The notes below the pieces were generated by a model, which was not told the origin of the DNA, made no database searches, and worked only from the letters and a program-made list of their open reading frames with translations. Positions 1 to 6,903 of a stretch of 13,752 nt of DNA are shown piece after piece. The DNA is taken from NCBI GenBank assembly GCA_964492555.1, contig CAZBKQ010000058.1, positions 1 to 13,752 on the forward strand. Reading direction: 5' to 3'. The position numbers were made by a program, and so were the translations under genes. This DNA comes from GCA-2709075 sp964492555. GTDB taxonomy: Bacteria; Pseudomonadota; Alphaproteobacteria; MPNO01; UBA2964. The stretch's first letter is position 1. Each line of letters opens with the position of its first letter.

Positions 1-1470
1 CTACCGGTTCGGCGTGCCGACAAACCCCTTGCCATGGCCGGTTTCTTCAGCGGCCCAGCCGCCGGCAACCCGGCCGCTGAACAGAGACGGGCCGAGCATC
101 GTGCCCTCCAGACCGGCGCGGCCGTTAATATGGCCGCCCGCCATGCCGCAGGCCTCACCCGCCGCGAACAGGCCGGGGACGGGTTCGAAATGCTTGTTCA
201 GCACCCGGCACTGCTTGTCGGTCTTGATGCCGCCGAAATTCTTCCGCGCGGTCGGGAAGAACTGGATCGCATAGTAGGGCGCGGTGTCGAACGCTTTGGA
301 CATGCTGAGCGGCTTGCCGAAGGCGGGTTCGTTATCCAGACCGTCGGCGACCGCCTTGTTATAGGCCTCGATCTCTCCGATGAAGGTTTCCACCGGGACA
401 TCGATTTCCTTTGCCAGCGCTTGGAGGCTGTCCGCCTTCTTGATGAAGGGCGAATTATCCAGCAACTCCTCGACCTTGGCGCGGACGATCTTGTCGCCGT
501 CGCGGTAATAGGGATCGGCGATTTCCAGATTGGCCTTCATCGGGGAATCGACGATGGCCCAGCAAGATGGCGGGTCTTGCGCCAGCACGGCGGGGCTCAT
601 CGAATTGCCGCCCGAAAGCGATTCATTGTGGAAGCGCTTGCCCTGCTGGTTGACCCAGATATAGCCGGGAATATGGCGGCAGACGAGGCCGCGCCGTCCG
701 CTCTGGTCGCGGTAATCCGGCGTTGAATAGCAATAGAACCAGACGTGATCCATGTGGGTCAGATAGCCGCCGACTTTTTTGACCATCTTGTGGCCGTCGC
801 CGTTGGAGCCGAAGCCGGAGCCTTCCATCACCTTGAAGCCTTTCAACTCCGGCCGGACTTCCAGCACCATGTCGATATTTGAGTTGAACCCGCCGGAGGT
901 CAGCACCACCACCTTGGCCTTTACCGTCACGGCCTCGCCGCTTTCGGTGTCGGTGCCGGTGAAGCCGACGGCGCGCCCGTCCTCCATCGTGATGTCGTCG
1001 ACCTGAACATTGGTGACGATCTCGCCGCCCTTGCCCTCGAAGGCCTTGATCAGATGGCGCATCAGCCCCAGCCCGTTGCCCTCGGCCCGGGTCCAGCGCA
1101 TGACGGAATTGCCTTCCTGCGGCTTCATATCGACCCATTTGACGCCGAACTGTTCGGCCCAGTGATAGAGATCGTGCAGCGTGTGTTCGAGGTAATAGCG
1201 CGCCCAGACCGCGTCTGCCGAGGGGCCGCCCCAGGCCATCCAGTCATCGAAGGCGAGGTCGGGGCTGTCGTTGATCCCTTCGGCTTTCTGGACGGGGGAG
1301 CCGACAATGCAGCAGCCACCGCCGGAGATCGCCGCCGCGCCGCCCGCTTCCTCGCGCTTTTCAAAGGCGATGCATTGCGCACCCGCGTCCAGCGCCTCGA
1401 TACCGCCGGCGATGCCCGCCGCGCCCGCGCCGATGATGGCGACCTCTGTCTGATATTCCCTGCCGGCCAT
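1..1470 (-). CDS. FAD-dependent oxidoreductase (fumarate reductase/ketosteroid dehydrogenase-like flavoprotein)
   Basis: A complete 489-residue protein. The stop (TAG) lies exactly at the window edge, and the ATG at 1470 is preceded by a GAGGAGA ribosome site. Residues 10-38 form an FAD-binding Rossmann start: G-A-G-A-A-G at 14-19, then the acidic end of the second strand and a Ser-Gly-Gly-Gly stretch. The G-K-R-F-x-N-E-S motif near 276-283 and the C-terminal R-K-N-F-G-G (about 408) plus P-G-L-F-A-A-G-E (about 430-438) are typical of the FAD_binding_2 family. That family holds soluble fumarate reductases, 3-ketosteroid dehydrogenases and tricarballylate dehydrogenase. There is no signal peptide or haem motif, so it is probably cytoplasmic. 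The family usually adds or removes hydrogen across a C-C bond next to a carbonyl or carboxylate. The substrate cannot be told. It lies downstream of the LLM gene in the same direction and appears to have its own promoter. Confidence 0.88.
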   Translation of the reverse strand: MAGREYQTEVAIIGAGAAGIAGGIEALDAGAQCIAFEKREEAGGAAAISGGGCCIVGSPVQKAEGINDSPDLAFDDWMAWGGPSADAVWARYYLEHTLHDLYHWAEQFGVKWVDMKPQEGNSVMRWTRAEGNGLGLMRHLIKAFEGKGGEIVTNVQVDDITMEDGRAVGFTGTDTESGEAVTVKAKVVVLTSGGFNSNIDMVLEVRPELKGFKVMEGSGFGSNGDGHKMVKKVGGYLTHMDHVWFYCYSTPDYRDQSGRRGLVCRHIPGYIWVNQQGKRFHNESLSGGNSMSPAVLAQDPPSCWAIVDSPMKANLEIADPYYRDGDKIVRAKVEELLDNSPFIKKADSLQALAKEIDVPVETFIGEIEAYNKAVADGLDNEPAFGKPLSMSKAFDTAPYYAIQFFPTARKNFGGIKTDKQCRVLNKHFEPVPGLFAAGEACGMAGGHINGRAGLEGTMLGPSLFSGRVAGGWAAEETGHGKGFVGTPNR

Positions 1471-1501
1471 TGTGGCTCTCCTCTATCTGTGTCGTGCGTT
1501 G

Positions 1502-1529
1502 ATTATGCGGGGAATGCGCGATTGCTCAA
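1502..1529 (-). promoter_or_regulatory. Candidate sigma70-like promoter for the FAD oxidoreductase
   Basis: On the minus strand, TTGAGC (1529-1524) and CATAAT (1507-1502) are separated by 16 bases. The predicted start of transcription is about 25 bases before the ATG at 1470. The -10 box matches the consensus at five of six positions and the -35 box at four. Pattern match only. Confidence 0.4.
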
Positions 1530-1553
1530 GGGGCGGTCTCATCGCTCATCGCG

Positions 1554-1623
1554 CCGGCCCTCTTCCCCTCCCATCCACCCATCAGGATACTCGCGTGGGT
1601 GGTTGGGAGGGGAAGAGGGCCGG
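1554..1623. repeat. Long near-perfect inverted repeat (28-bp arms, 14-nt loop)
   Basis: Arms 1554-1581 and 1596-1623 pair at 27 of 28 positions; the one mismatch is T1574 against T1603. The loop is 1582-1595. The hairpin starts about 10 bases past the stop codon of the upstream minus-strand LLM gene (1634) and ends before the likely FAD-gene promoter. It could end or attenuate transcription between the two genes, or protect the 3' end of the LLM message. It has no run of T after the stem, so it is not a textbook intrinsic terminator. The very long, polypyrimidine/polypurine arms look more like a dispersed palindromic repeat. Confidence 0.8.
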
Positions 1624-1633
1624 AACCGCGCAA

Positions 1634-2683
1634 TCAAAGTTCATCCAGCGCCGGCTTCACCTCTTTCGCGAACAGATCAAGCGAGCGCAATGCGGCCTCC
1701 GCCGGCATGGTGCCGAAGAACATGTAGCAAAGGAAATAGTTGAGGTTGAGCTCCGCCTGCTGTGCCGCGAGTTTCTTCTTCACCGTTTCGGGGCTGCCGA
1801 CTATCGCCATGCCGGCATCGACCCAGCTATCGAAGGTCAGCCCGCGATGCACATTGGTGCGTTTGGCGAATTCATGATCCTTGTTGCGTTCGCGCAGCCA
1901 GTTAAGGCTGCCGATATGATATTCGATGGCCGGTTTGGCGGCTGCGATGGCTTCCTCATCGGTTTCCGCGACATGGATATGACGCAAAACCCCGACCGCG
2001 CCGCCGCCGGCGAATTCCGCCTTGGGCTGGGCGACCGTGCCGCCGCGTGTCTCCAGCGCCGCGCGATAGGCGGCGATGTTTTCAGCGGCGAGCTTTGTCG
2101 CGCCGTTGGCGGTGAAATGCATGCCCTGCTCACCCGCCCATGTCGCGCCGGTGATGTTGGAGGATCCATACCAGAAGGCGGGGTGCGGATCCTGCATGGG
2201 GTGGAGCGTGACCGGCACGTCCGAATACTGGAAATACTTGCCGTCATGGGAAAGCTCTTCCTGCGTCATGGCTTTCTTCAGGCACTCGAACGCATCGAAG
2301 AAAATCTCCCGCGATTCTTCCGGATCGACATGATGGAAATTGAGCTCGAACGGCGAGACCCCGCGACCGACGCCGATCTCAAGCCGCCCCTTGCTGAGAT
2401 TGTCCAGCATGGCGATGTCCTCGGCGAGGCGGAGCGGGGTGTAGAGCGGCAACAGATAAACAAGCGGGCCGAGCCGGATATTGGTCGTCTCGCGCGCGAC
2501 CGAGGACAGCCAGACGCTCGCCCCCGGCGTCATGTTGAGGCGCGAGCCGTGATGCTCCGCCACGTGCAGCCCCCAGAACCCGGCCTCGTCGGCATGCGAG
2601 ATGAAATTGATGCGCTCGTCATATTGCTGCGCCAACGGCCGGTCGGGCGCGCGCTCCAGATGGTCGAACAGGCCGAGTTTCAT
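1634..2683 (-). CDS. LLM-class flavin-dependent oxidoreductase (bacterial luciferase-like monooxygenase)
   Basis: A full-length 349-residue protein. The start ATG at 2683 follows an AAAGGA ribosome site with about 9 bases of spacing. The TIM-barrel luciferase-like fold is indicated by the N-terminal beta strand K-L-G-L-F, the A-E-H-H motif at 42-45, the R-L-G-P-L-V-Y-L-L-P-L-Y-T-P-L-R-L-A-E-D stretch (about residues 70-90) and G-R-L-E-I-G-V-G-R-G (about 99-108). All are hallmarks of group-1 luciferase-like proteins that use reduced FMN (or F420) to oxygenate small molecules. It needs a separate flavin reductase, which is not seen in the window. It is the first gene of the unit that runs into the FAD oxidoreductase, and a promoter is visible upstream. 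The substrate is unknown. Confidence 0.9.
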   Translation of the reverse strand: MKLGLFDHLERAPDRPLAQQYDERINFISHADEAGFWGLHVAEHHGSRLNMTPGASVWLSSVARETTNIRLGPLVYLLPLYTPLRLAEDIAMLDNLSKGRLEIGVGRGVSPFELNFHHVDPEESREIFFDAFECLKKAMTQEELSHDGKYFQYSDVPVTLHPMQDPHPAFWYGSSNITGATWAGEQGMHFTANGATKLAAENIAAYRAALETRGGTVAQPKAEFAGGGAVGVLRHIHVAETDEEAIAAAKPAIEYHIGSLNWLRERNKDHEFAKRTNVHRGLTFDSWVDAGMAIVGSPETVKKKLAAQQAELNLNYFLCYMFFGTMPAEAALRSLDLFAKEVKPALDEL

Positions 2684-2712
2684 TTTTCCAGTCCTTTCGC
2701 TTCCCTGTCCCG

Positions 2713-2740
2713 ATTAAACCACAAACACGAGAACTGTCAT
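2713..2740 (-). promoter_or_regulatory. Candidate sigma70-like promoter for the LLM oxidoreductase
   Basis: On the minus strand, ATGACA (2740-2735) and TTTAAT (2718-2713) are separated by 16 bases. Each box matches its consensus at five of six positions. The predicted start point is about 23 bases before the ATG at 2683. This is one of the best promoter matches in the window. Confidence 0.5.
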
Positions 2741-2774
2741 GTCTGCTCTCCATCGAATGCGACGCTACATCCAG

Positions 2775-2885
2775 CCCTTTCCACCCCCATCCCGGCCTTC
2801 CCCTTGATAGGGGGAAGGAGGTTAGGAGGCGGATTGAATTTCCTTCCCCTTATCAAGGGGAGGGTCAGGGTGGGAATGGGAAGGG
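2775..2885. repeat. Composite palindromic repeat: two inverted 44-bp copies
   Basis: The 44 bases at 2775-2818 and the reverse complement of 2842-2885 align without gaps and agree at 36 of 44 positions, with a 23-base spacer (2819-2841). Each copy contains its own small hairpin (CCTTCCCC pairing with GGGGAAGG, or the equivalent around 2842-2864). The arrangement resembles REP/BIME-type intergenic elements. It fills much of the divergent gap between the LLM gene and the carbonic anhydrase gene, upstream of both. I cannot tell from one window how many genomic copies exist. Confidence 0.75.
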
Positions 2886-2896
2886 ACCACCAACAT

Positions 2897-2925
2897 TTGC
2901 CCGCGCTTTTGAGACCGCCTAATCT
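2897..2925 (+). promoter_or_regulatory. Weak candidate promoter for the carbonic anhydrase
   Basis: TTGCCC (2897-2902) and TAATCT (2920-2925) are 17 bases apart, just past the composite repeat and about 25 bases before the expected leader of the gene at 2957. Both boxes are poor matches, so the call is tentative. Confidence 0.22.
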
Positions 2926-2956
2926 GGAAGCCAAGATCAAGATTCTCGGAAAGACC

Positions 2957-3478
2957 ATGAACTATTCCCTGACCGGCCAGACGCCGGAAAATATAAACGT
3001 AAATAACTGGATCGCGCCGAGTGCCGATCTGATCGGCGCGGTGAGTCTTGCCGAGGATGTCAGCATCTGGTGGCAGACGGTGCTGCGGGCCGATAACGAA
3101 CCGATTTCGGTGGGCGCGCGGTCCAACGTGCAGGACGGGAGCGTACTCCATACCGACCCGGGCTATCCGCTGACCATCGGCGAAAATGTCTCCATCGGCC
3201 ATATGTGCATGCTGCATGGCTGCACAATCGGCGATATGAGCCTGATCGGCATCGGCAGCATCATCCTGAACGGCACCAAGATCGGAAAGAACTGCCTGAT
3301 CGGCGCCAATACGCTGATCACCGAAGGCAAGGATATTCCCGATAATTCACTGGTGATGGGATCGCCCGGCAAGGTGGTGCGGGAGGTCTCCGACGATCAC
3401 ATAGAGATGATCCGCAAAAACTCGCAGAGCTACGTCAATCGCTGGCGGCGCTATGCGGCGGAGATGCGGGAAGCCTGA
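2957..3478 (+). CDS. Gamma-class carbonic anhydrase family protein (YrdA/PaaY-like)
   Basis: A 173-residue left-handed beta-helix protein of hexapeptide repeats (I-G-E-N-V-S-I-G-type turns from about 25 to 140), ending in an alpha-helix. The three zinc/iron-ligand histidines of the gamma class are all present: His65, His82 and His87, in the H-x16-H-x4-H spacing of the short CamH/YrdA/PaaY branch rather than archaeal Cam. The Arg44/Asp46 pair and the Q-D-G motif (59-61) also fit. I chose the ATG at 2957, behind a GGAAAG site, because the homologous N-terminus begins there; the frame is open far upstream but encodes nothing recognisable. Members may hydrate CO2, act as acyltransferase- or thioesterase-like proteins, or be inactive. 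It stands alone, divergent from the LLM gene and convergent with the GST. Confidence 0.88.
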   Translation: MNYSLTGQTPENINVNNWIAPSADLIGAVSLAEDVSIWWQTVLRADNEPISVGARSNVQDGSVLHTDPGYPLTIGENVSIGHMCMLHGCTIGDMSLIGIGSIILNGTKIGKNCLIGANTLITEGKDIPDNSLVMGSPGKVVREVSDDHIEMIRKNSQSYVNRWRRYAAEMREA

Positions 3479-3484
3479 TTTTTT

Positions 3485-3566
3485 GACCGGACCGCAATCA
3501 AGAAAACCCCTTCCCATCCCCGGGGGGCACGGGGATATGCGGGAAGGGGTACGGGGTAATCCGGTC
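3485..3566. terminator. Large stem-loop between convergent genes (candidate bidirectional terminator/repeat)
   Basis: The structure nests three helices: an outer 7-bp pair (3485-3491 with 3560-3566), a perfect 10-bp stem (3506-3515 with 3541-3550) and a 6-bp inner stem (3516-3521 with 3531-3536) that closes a G-rich loop. It sits between the stop codons of the carbonic anhydrase (3478) and the GST (3610), where a shared terminator is expected. No clean T tract follows, so it may be a REP-like element that also serves as a transcript end. Confidence 0.55.
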
Positions 3567-3609
3567 GTACAGCGCACCGGTAAACGCGAACATTACTGTT
3601 CTGGGTAAA

Positions 3610-4404
3610 TCACGATTCGTCAGACAGGATTCCGTCGATTTCCGGCCAGGCCTCCGCGCCTTTTTCGGCCATCAGGGCGCAATAATCATCGTTTCGCCAA
3701 TCGATATAAGCAGTTGCAAAGTTTTCGCGGTCGCGGATTTTTTCGTACCAGCCACGCACATGAGGCCGGTTTGCCATCCAGGGATCGAGCTTTAATTCAT
3801 GCAGCCGGATGACATAGGGCGTATAGCCGATATCGGCGAGTGAATAGCACGACCCCGCCATCCATTCCGTTTCCGATAGCTGCGCTTCCAGCCGGGTCAG
3901 AAAATCCTCGAATACCAGAACGGCGTCACGGAATTGCGGCGCCTTCATGCCCAGCTCCAGCTGTTGGCGCTGGCGTTCGCGCCGCGCCGGGTCCGGAATA
4001 CCCGCGATATAGGCTTTCTGTTCGTCCTCGGGCCGCGCCAGATGCTGATAGCGGAAGGCGATGGAGCCGGACAGCACCCCGGTATGGAAATGCAGCACCT
4101 CATCCAGCCATTTGGTCCAGCGCCGCATCAGCGCCCTGTCTTCCGGCGCTTCCGGCACCAGAGACGAGTCGGGATAGGCCTCATCCAGATATTCGCAAAT
4201 GACGGTGGATTCGATGACGACTTTGCCGTCATCCACCAGGGTAGGCACGACCCCGTTCGGATTGAGCGCCAGATATTCCGGCCGGTGCTGGTCGCGGTGG
4301 CGCAGATTGAGCAAATGCCCGGTCCAGGGCAGTCCCTTTTCGGCCAGAACCAGGCGCACCTTCTGGGCGCAGGTCGACATATCGGCGTGAAATAGTTCGA
4401 TCAT
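3610..4404 (-). CDS. Glutathione S-transferase family protein
   Basis: A 264-residue two-domain protein. The N-terminal thioredoxin-like domain (about 1-80) carries S10-x-C12 followed by Q-K-V-R, where the glutathione-activating residue is expected. It also has N-P-N-G-V-V-P-T-L with the cis-proline, and E-S-T-V-I-C-E-Y-L, which binds the gamma-glutamyl part. The C-terminal helical domain holds A-D-I-G-Y-T-P-Y, the N-capping box of GSTs. Bacterial GSTs of this shape act in ether cleavage, dehalogenation or detoxification of aromatic intermediates. The choice cannot be made here. At 264 residues it is longer than the usual 200-230. The gene is divergent from the decarboxylase-like gene across an 86-base promoter gap. 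Confidence 0.88.
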   Translation of the reverse strand: MIELFHADMSTCAQKVRLVLAEKGLPWTGHLLNLRHRDQHRPEYLALNPNGVVPTLVDDGKVVIESTVICEYLDEAYPDSSLVPEAPEDRALMRRWTKWLDEVLHFHTGVLSGSIAFRYQHLARPEDEQKAYIAGIPDPARRERQRQQLELGMKAPQFRDAVLVFEDFLTRLEAQLSETEWMAGSCYSLADIGYTPYVIRLHELKLDPWMANRPHVRGWYEKIRDRENFATAYIDWRNDDYCALMAEKGAEAWPEIDGILSDES

Positions 4405-4428
4405 GCCTCTTTCTCTAACCGTGCCGAC

Positions 4429-4457
4429 TTGTCAGCGCAACACGCTGTACTGATAAT
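4429..4457 (+). promoter_or_regulatory. Candidate sigma70-like promoter with an internal palindrome, before the decarboxylase-like gene
   Basis: TTGTCA (4429-4434) and GATAAT (4452-4457) are 17 bases apart, each five of six to consensus. The start point would be about 4464, giving a leader of about 27 bases to the ATG at 4491. A small inverted repeat, CAGCG-(5)-CGCTG at 4433-4447, lies between the two boxes and could be an operator. The repeat is short and may be chance. Confidence 0.5.
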
Positions 4458-4490
4458 GCCCGGCGATCATTTGAACAGGGAGAGATAGAG

Positions 4491-5301
4491 ATGGCCAAAC
4501 TGACAATCAGCCTAGCCTGCTGCGATTACGACCGGACGCGGGCAATTTTCGACGGGCGCGTTCAGGTCGACGGGTGCGAGGTGATCTGCTCTCCCATGCC
4601 GCCGGAGGAAGCCTTTCACCGGGCGTTCAAATATCAGGAATTCGACGTTACCGAGCTGTCGTTCTCTTCCTACATGAACGTGCAGTCGCGCGACGGCAGC
4701 CCCTATATCGGCATCCCCGCCTTTGTGTCCCGCCTGTTCCGCCATTCCTCGATCTATATCCGCACCGATCGCGGCATCAACGGGCCGGAGGATCTGAAGG
4801 GCAAGACCATCGGCGTGCCGGAATATCAGATGACCGCAGCGATGTGGGTGCGCGGCATCCTGAAGGACGAATACGGGATCAATCCGGAAGAGTGCCACTG
4901 GCGGAATGGCGGGTTGGAAGAAGGCGGGCGTGAGGAACGCGCGCCACTGCATCTGCCGCCGGAGATCGATCTGCAATCAATTCCGACAGATGAGACGCTG
5001 GCGCAGCAGCTGGGGGAGGGAAAGCTTGATGCGGTGATATCCGCCCGCGCGCCCTCGACATATTATTCCAATGATAATATCGACCGGCTGTTCCCGGACT
5101 ACAAATCGGCGGAACAGGCTTATTACAAGAAAACCGGTATGTTCCCGATTATGCATCTGGTCGGAATCCGCCGCTCCATCGTCGAGAAACATCCCTGGCT
5201 GCCGGTGAATGTCTATAACGCTTTCGTCGAGGCCAAGAAGATTTGTTATGAGGAAATGACCGAGGTCGGGCATCTCTATCAAACCATGCCCTGGCCGGTT
5301 T
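4491..5301 (+). CDS. 4,5-dihydroxyphthalate decarboxylase-like protein (3' end lost in assembly gap)
   Basis: Only the first 270 residues are visible before the N run. The start ATG follows a GGGAGA site. The sequence follows the family closely: C-D-Y-D-R-T-R-x-x-F-D-G-R-V near the N-terminus, F-D-V-x-E-L-S-x-S-S-Y, S-R-x-F-R-H-S-x-I-Y, then G-V-P-E-Y-Q-M-T-A-A-x-W-x-R-G-I-L and F-P-I-M-H. The fold is that of periplasmic binding proteins, but there is no signal peptide. It is therefore probably a cytoplasmic decarboxylase or ring-compound-handling enzyme, as in phthalate catabolism (phthalate to protocatechuate), and not a transporter component. From the usual length of about 320-335 residues, some 55-60 residues are missing. 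Sequence read through the Ns is meaningless. True substrate unknown. Confidence 0.8.
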
Positions 5302-5401
5302 NNNNNNNNNNNNNNNNNNNNNNNNNNNNNNNNNNNNNNNNNNNNNNNNNNNNNNNNNNNNNNNNNNNNNNNNNNNNNNNNNNNNNNNNNNNNNNNNNNN
5401 N
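5302..5401. other. Assembly gap (100 N)
   Basis: Exactly 100 Ns, the usual placeholder for a scaffold gap of unknown size. The upstream gene lacks about 55-60 C-terminal residues and the downstream gene lacks its N-terminus, which together need well over 200 bases. The true distance is therefore probably longer than 100 bases, and a further small gene could be hidden. Confidence 0.97.
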
Positions 5402-5914
5402 AACTCGAACCTCGTCATGGCGCGCAAGCCCAAGGTACTGGAGGCTTTCCGCAATCTGAACGCGGCGATCTTCGATCCCGACAATTCAGTTCCCGCCGGG
5501 CTCCTGGCGCTGGTGGGTAATATTGCCAGCCAGGCGGCGGGATGCCGCTATTGCGTGGCGCATACCGCCAATAATGCCGGGGTGCGCGGGGTGGCGGCGG
5601 ATAAGGTCGCGGCGTTGTGGGATTATGAACGCAGCGATCTGTTCACGGAGGCCGAACGCGCCGCGTTGCGGTTCGCCCAGGCCGCGGCCTCTGTGCCCAA
5701 CATGGTATCGGACGAGGACGCCGCAGCCGTAATCGAACATTTCGGCGAAGACGGCGCGACAGAAATCCTCGCCGTGGTCAGCTGGTACGGGTTGCTCAAC
5801 CGGTGGAACGACTCACTCGCCACCGAGCTGGAGGAGGTCGCTTTCGACAAGGCGTCGGAAACTCTCGCCGACACGGATTGGGACGCCGGCAAACACCGGC
5901 CGAAAACGCGTTAG
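5402..5914 (+). CDS. Carboxymuconolactone decarboxylase/AhpD-like family protein (5' end lost in gap)
   Basis: The visible part is 170 residues and reads in frame straight out of the gap as N-S-N-L-V-M-A-R-K-P. This matches the internal N-L-x-x-x-A-x-x-P segment of the family, so the ATG at 5417 is probably an internal Met and the true start lies within the Ns. The thiol redox motif C-R-Y-C-V-A-H (Cys43, Cys46, His49 counted from the Met at 5417) is the AhpD-type C-x-x-C-x-x-H. This points to an alkylhydroperoxidase-like or peroxidase-related protein and not a true PcaC decarboxylase. A mixed-helix C-terminal part, with W-Y-G-L-L-N-R-W-N, follows. It may be co-transcribed with the decarboxylase-like gene. 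Its stop is 12 bases from that of the convergent hydrolase. Confidence 0.82.
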   Translation, partial: NSNLVMARKPKVLEAFRNLNAAIFDPDNSVPAGLLALVGNIASQAAGCRYCVAHTANNAGVRGVAADKVAALWDYERSDLFTEAERAALRFAQAAASVPNMVSDEDAAAVIEHFGEDGATEILAVVSWYGLLNRWNDSLATELEEVAFDKASETLADTDWDAGKHRPKTR

Positions 5915-5926
5915 GTCCCGGGGGCC

Positions 5927-6799
5927 TTACCCGATACCCAGATGGGCGCGGAGGCGCTTCGCGAAATCGCACTCCCCATCCATATGCTGGTTCATGATGG
6001 TGAAGTGATCGTGCCCGTCCTCGACCGTCGCCTTGATCTTGACGCCTTTGGCCGCCCAGGCAGCGGCCATTTCCTCCGTCTGGCGGATAAACTCAGGGCC
6101 TTCGTCGCCACCGACCGGCAGCCAGACCGCCGCGTCGCATCTGGGTTCATGATGGATCGGGCTGAAATTCGCGACCTCTTCTTCCGTGAGATCGAGCCCG
6201 TCATTCTGCGAACTCATCCGCACCGGCACCAGATCGTAAAGTCCGCTCGTCGCCACCGCGGCTTTTAACGGTGACCGCGGCAGCGCCGGATCGTAGGCCG
6301 GCCAGTCCGTCGCCAGCATCGAAGTGGTGATATGACCGCCCGCCGAATGGCCGGAGATGGTGATGCGGTCCTGGTCGCCGCCGATTTTTCCGGCATTTTT
6401 CCAGACCCAGGCAACGACCTGGCGGCACTGGCGCAGCAACTCATCCATGCGGACATCGGGGATCAGCGTATATTCGCCGATAACCGCGATGGCGCCATAG
6501 GGAACTAGCGAGTCCGCGACATAAGAGGAGGTCTCCTTGTCGTTCGATTTCCAGTATCCGCCATGAAAAAAGATATGGATCGGGTGCGGCCCGTCCCCTT
6601 CCGGGTAATAGATATCGATCGCCTCGCGCGGCATATCGCCCAGCCGGATATTCAGTTCGCAGCGATATTTGTTGCGGCAGGCTTCCGACCCGGCTTCCTG
6701 ATCCGCTTTCAGCCCGTCGATTTCCTTGCAGCGTCCGCGCGCGTTGTACCACCAGTCGAGCTGCTCCTGATCGTAATCGCGATAGACGATGTCGCCCAT
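5927..6799 (-). CDS. Alpha/beta hydrolase, arylformamidase (kynurenine formamidase)-like
   Basis: A complete 290-residue protein. The start ATG at 6799 has a GGGAGA site 11 bases before it. The oxyanion motif H-G-G-Y-W (79-83) and the nucleophile elbow G-H-S-A-G-G-H (Ser152 in the centre) are those of the HGG-type esterase/arylformamidase group. The acid is probably the Asp in G-G-D-E-G and the base His265 in G-H-D-H-F. The family hydrolyses N-formylkynurenine or related esters and amides in the cytoplasm. Members outside tryptophan operons often have unknown substrates, and no other kynurenine-pathway gene is present here. It is transcribed away from the nitrile hydratase-like operon, sharing a 135-base divergent gap. 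Confidence 0.85.
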   Translation of the reverse strand: MGDIVYRDYDQEQLDWWYNARGRCKEIDGLKADQEAGSEACRNKYRCELNIRLGDMPREAIDIYYPEGDGPHPIHIFFHGGYWKSNDKETSSYVADSLVPYGAIAVIGEYTLIPDVRMDELLRQCRQVVAWVWKNAGKIGGDQDRITISGHSAGGHITTSMLATDWPAYDPALPRSPLKAAVATSGLYDLVPVRMSSQNDGLDLTEEEVANFSPIHHEPRCDAAVWLPVGGDEGPEFIRQTEEMAAAWAAKGVKIKATVEDGHDHFTIMNQHMDGECDFAKRLRAHLGIG

Positions 6800-6835
6800 G
6801 ATCCCATATCTCCCTGAAACGGCCTTGTTTCGCGA

Positions 6836-6863
6836 AGTATAGGGAGGCGTCGGAAAAGGTCAA
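6836..6863 (-). promoter_or_regulatory. Candidate sigma70-like promoter for the alpha/beta hydrolase
   Basis: On the minus strand, TTGACC (6863-6858) and TATACT (6841-6836) are separated by 16 bases; both boxes match consensus well. The start point would lie about 30 bases before the ATG at 6799. Confidence 0.5.
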
Positions 6864-6875
6864 AGCAGCGCCGTA

Positions 6876-6903
6876 TTGACCGCGCGCGCCAAACTGACAG
6901 AAT
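6876..6903 (+). promoter_or_regulatory. Candidate promoter for the nitrile hydratase/thiocyanate hydrolase-like operon
   Basis: TTGACC (6876-6881) and CAGAAT (6898-6903) are 16 bases apart. The -35 box is good and the -10 box is weak (four of six). The predicted leader is about 25 bases. It is back to back with the hydrolase promoter (6836-6863), so one regulator could control both directions. Confidence 0.35.

Noticed and set aside
1472..2956. Open frame in phase with the carbonic anhydrase, reaching 495 codons upstream
   Set aside because: It lies across the LLM gene and the palindromic repeat and shows no homology. Only the part from the ATG at 2957 matches the gamma carbonic anhydrase family.
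2737..2958. Small minus-strand frame with a proline-rich peptide
   Set aside because: It is a translation of the composite palindromic repeat; such peptides are common artefacts of intergenic repeats.
2957..3478. Gamma carbonic anhydrase as a carbonyl sulfide hydrolase serving the thiocyanate hydrolase-like operon
   Set aside because: Attractive because thiocyanate hydrolysis gives carbonyl sulfide, but the gene is 3.5 kb away and in its own unit. Known carbonyl sulfide hydrolases are of the beta class.
4491..5301. Reading this gene as an ABC transporter binding protein
   Set aside because: The fold is similar, but there is no signal peptide or lipobox and the motifs are those of the dihydroxyphthalate decarboxylase group. 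No permease or ATPase gene is adjacent.
5402..5459. Continuation of the decarboxylase-like frame past the Ns
   Set aside because: The reading frame after the gap gives an unrelated, Ser/Arg-rich tail. The real sequence there belongs to the CMD-like gene in another frame.
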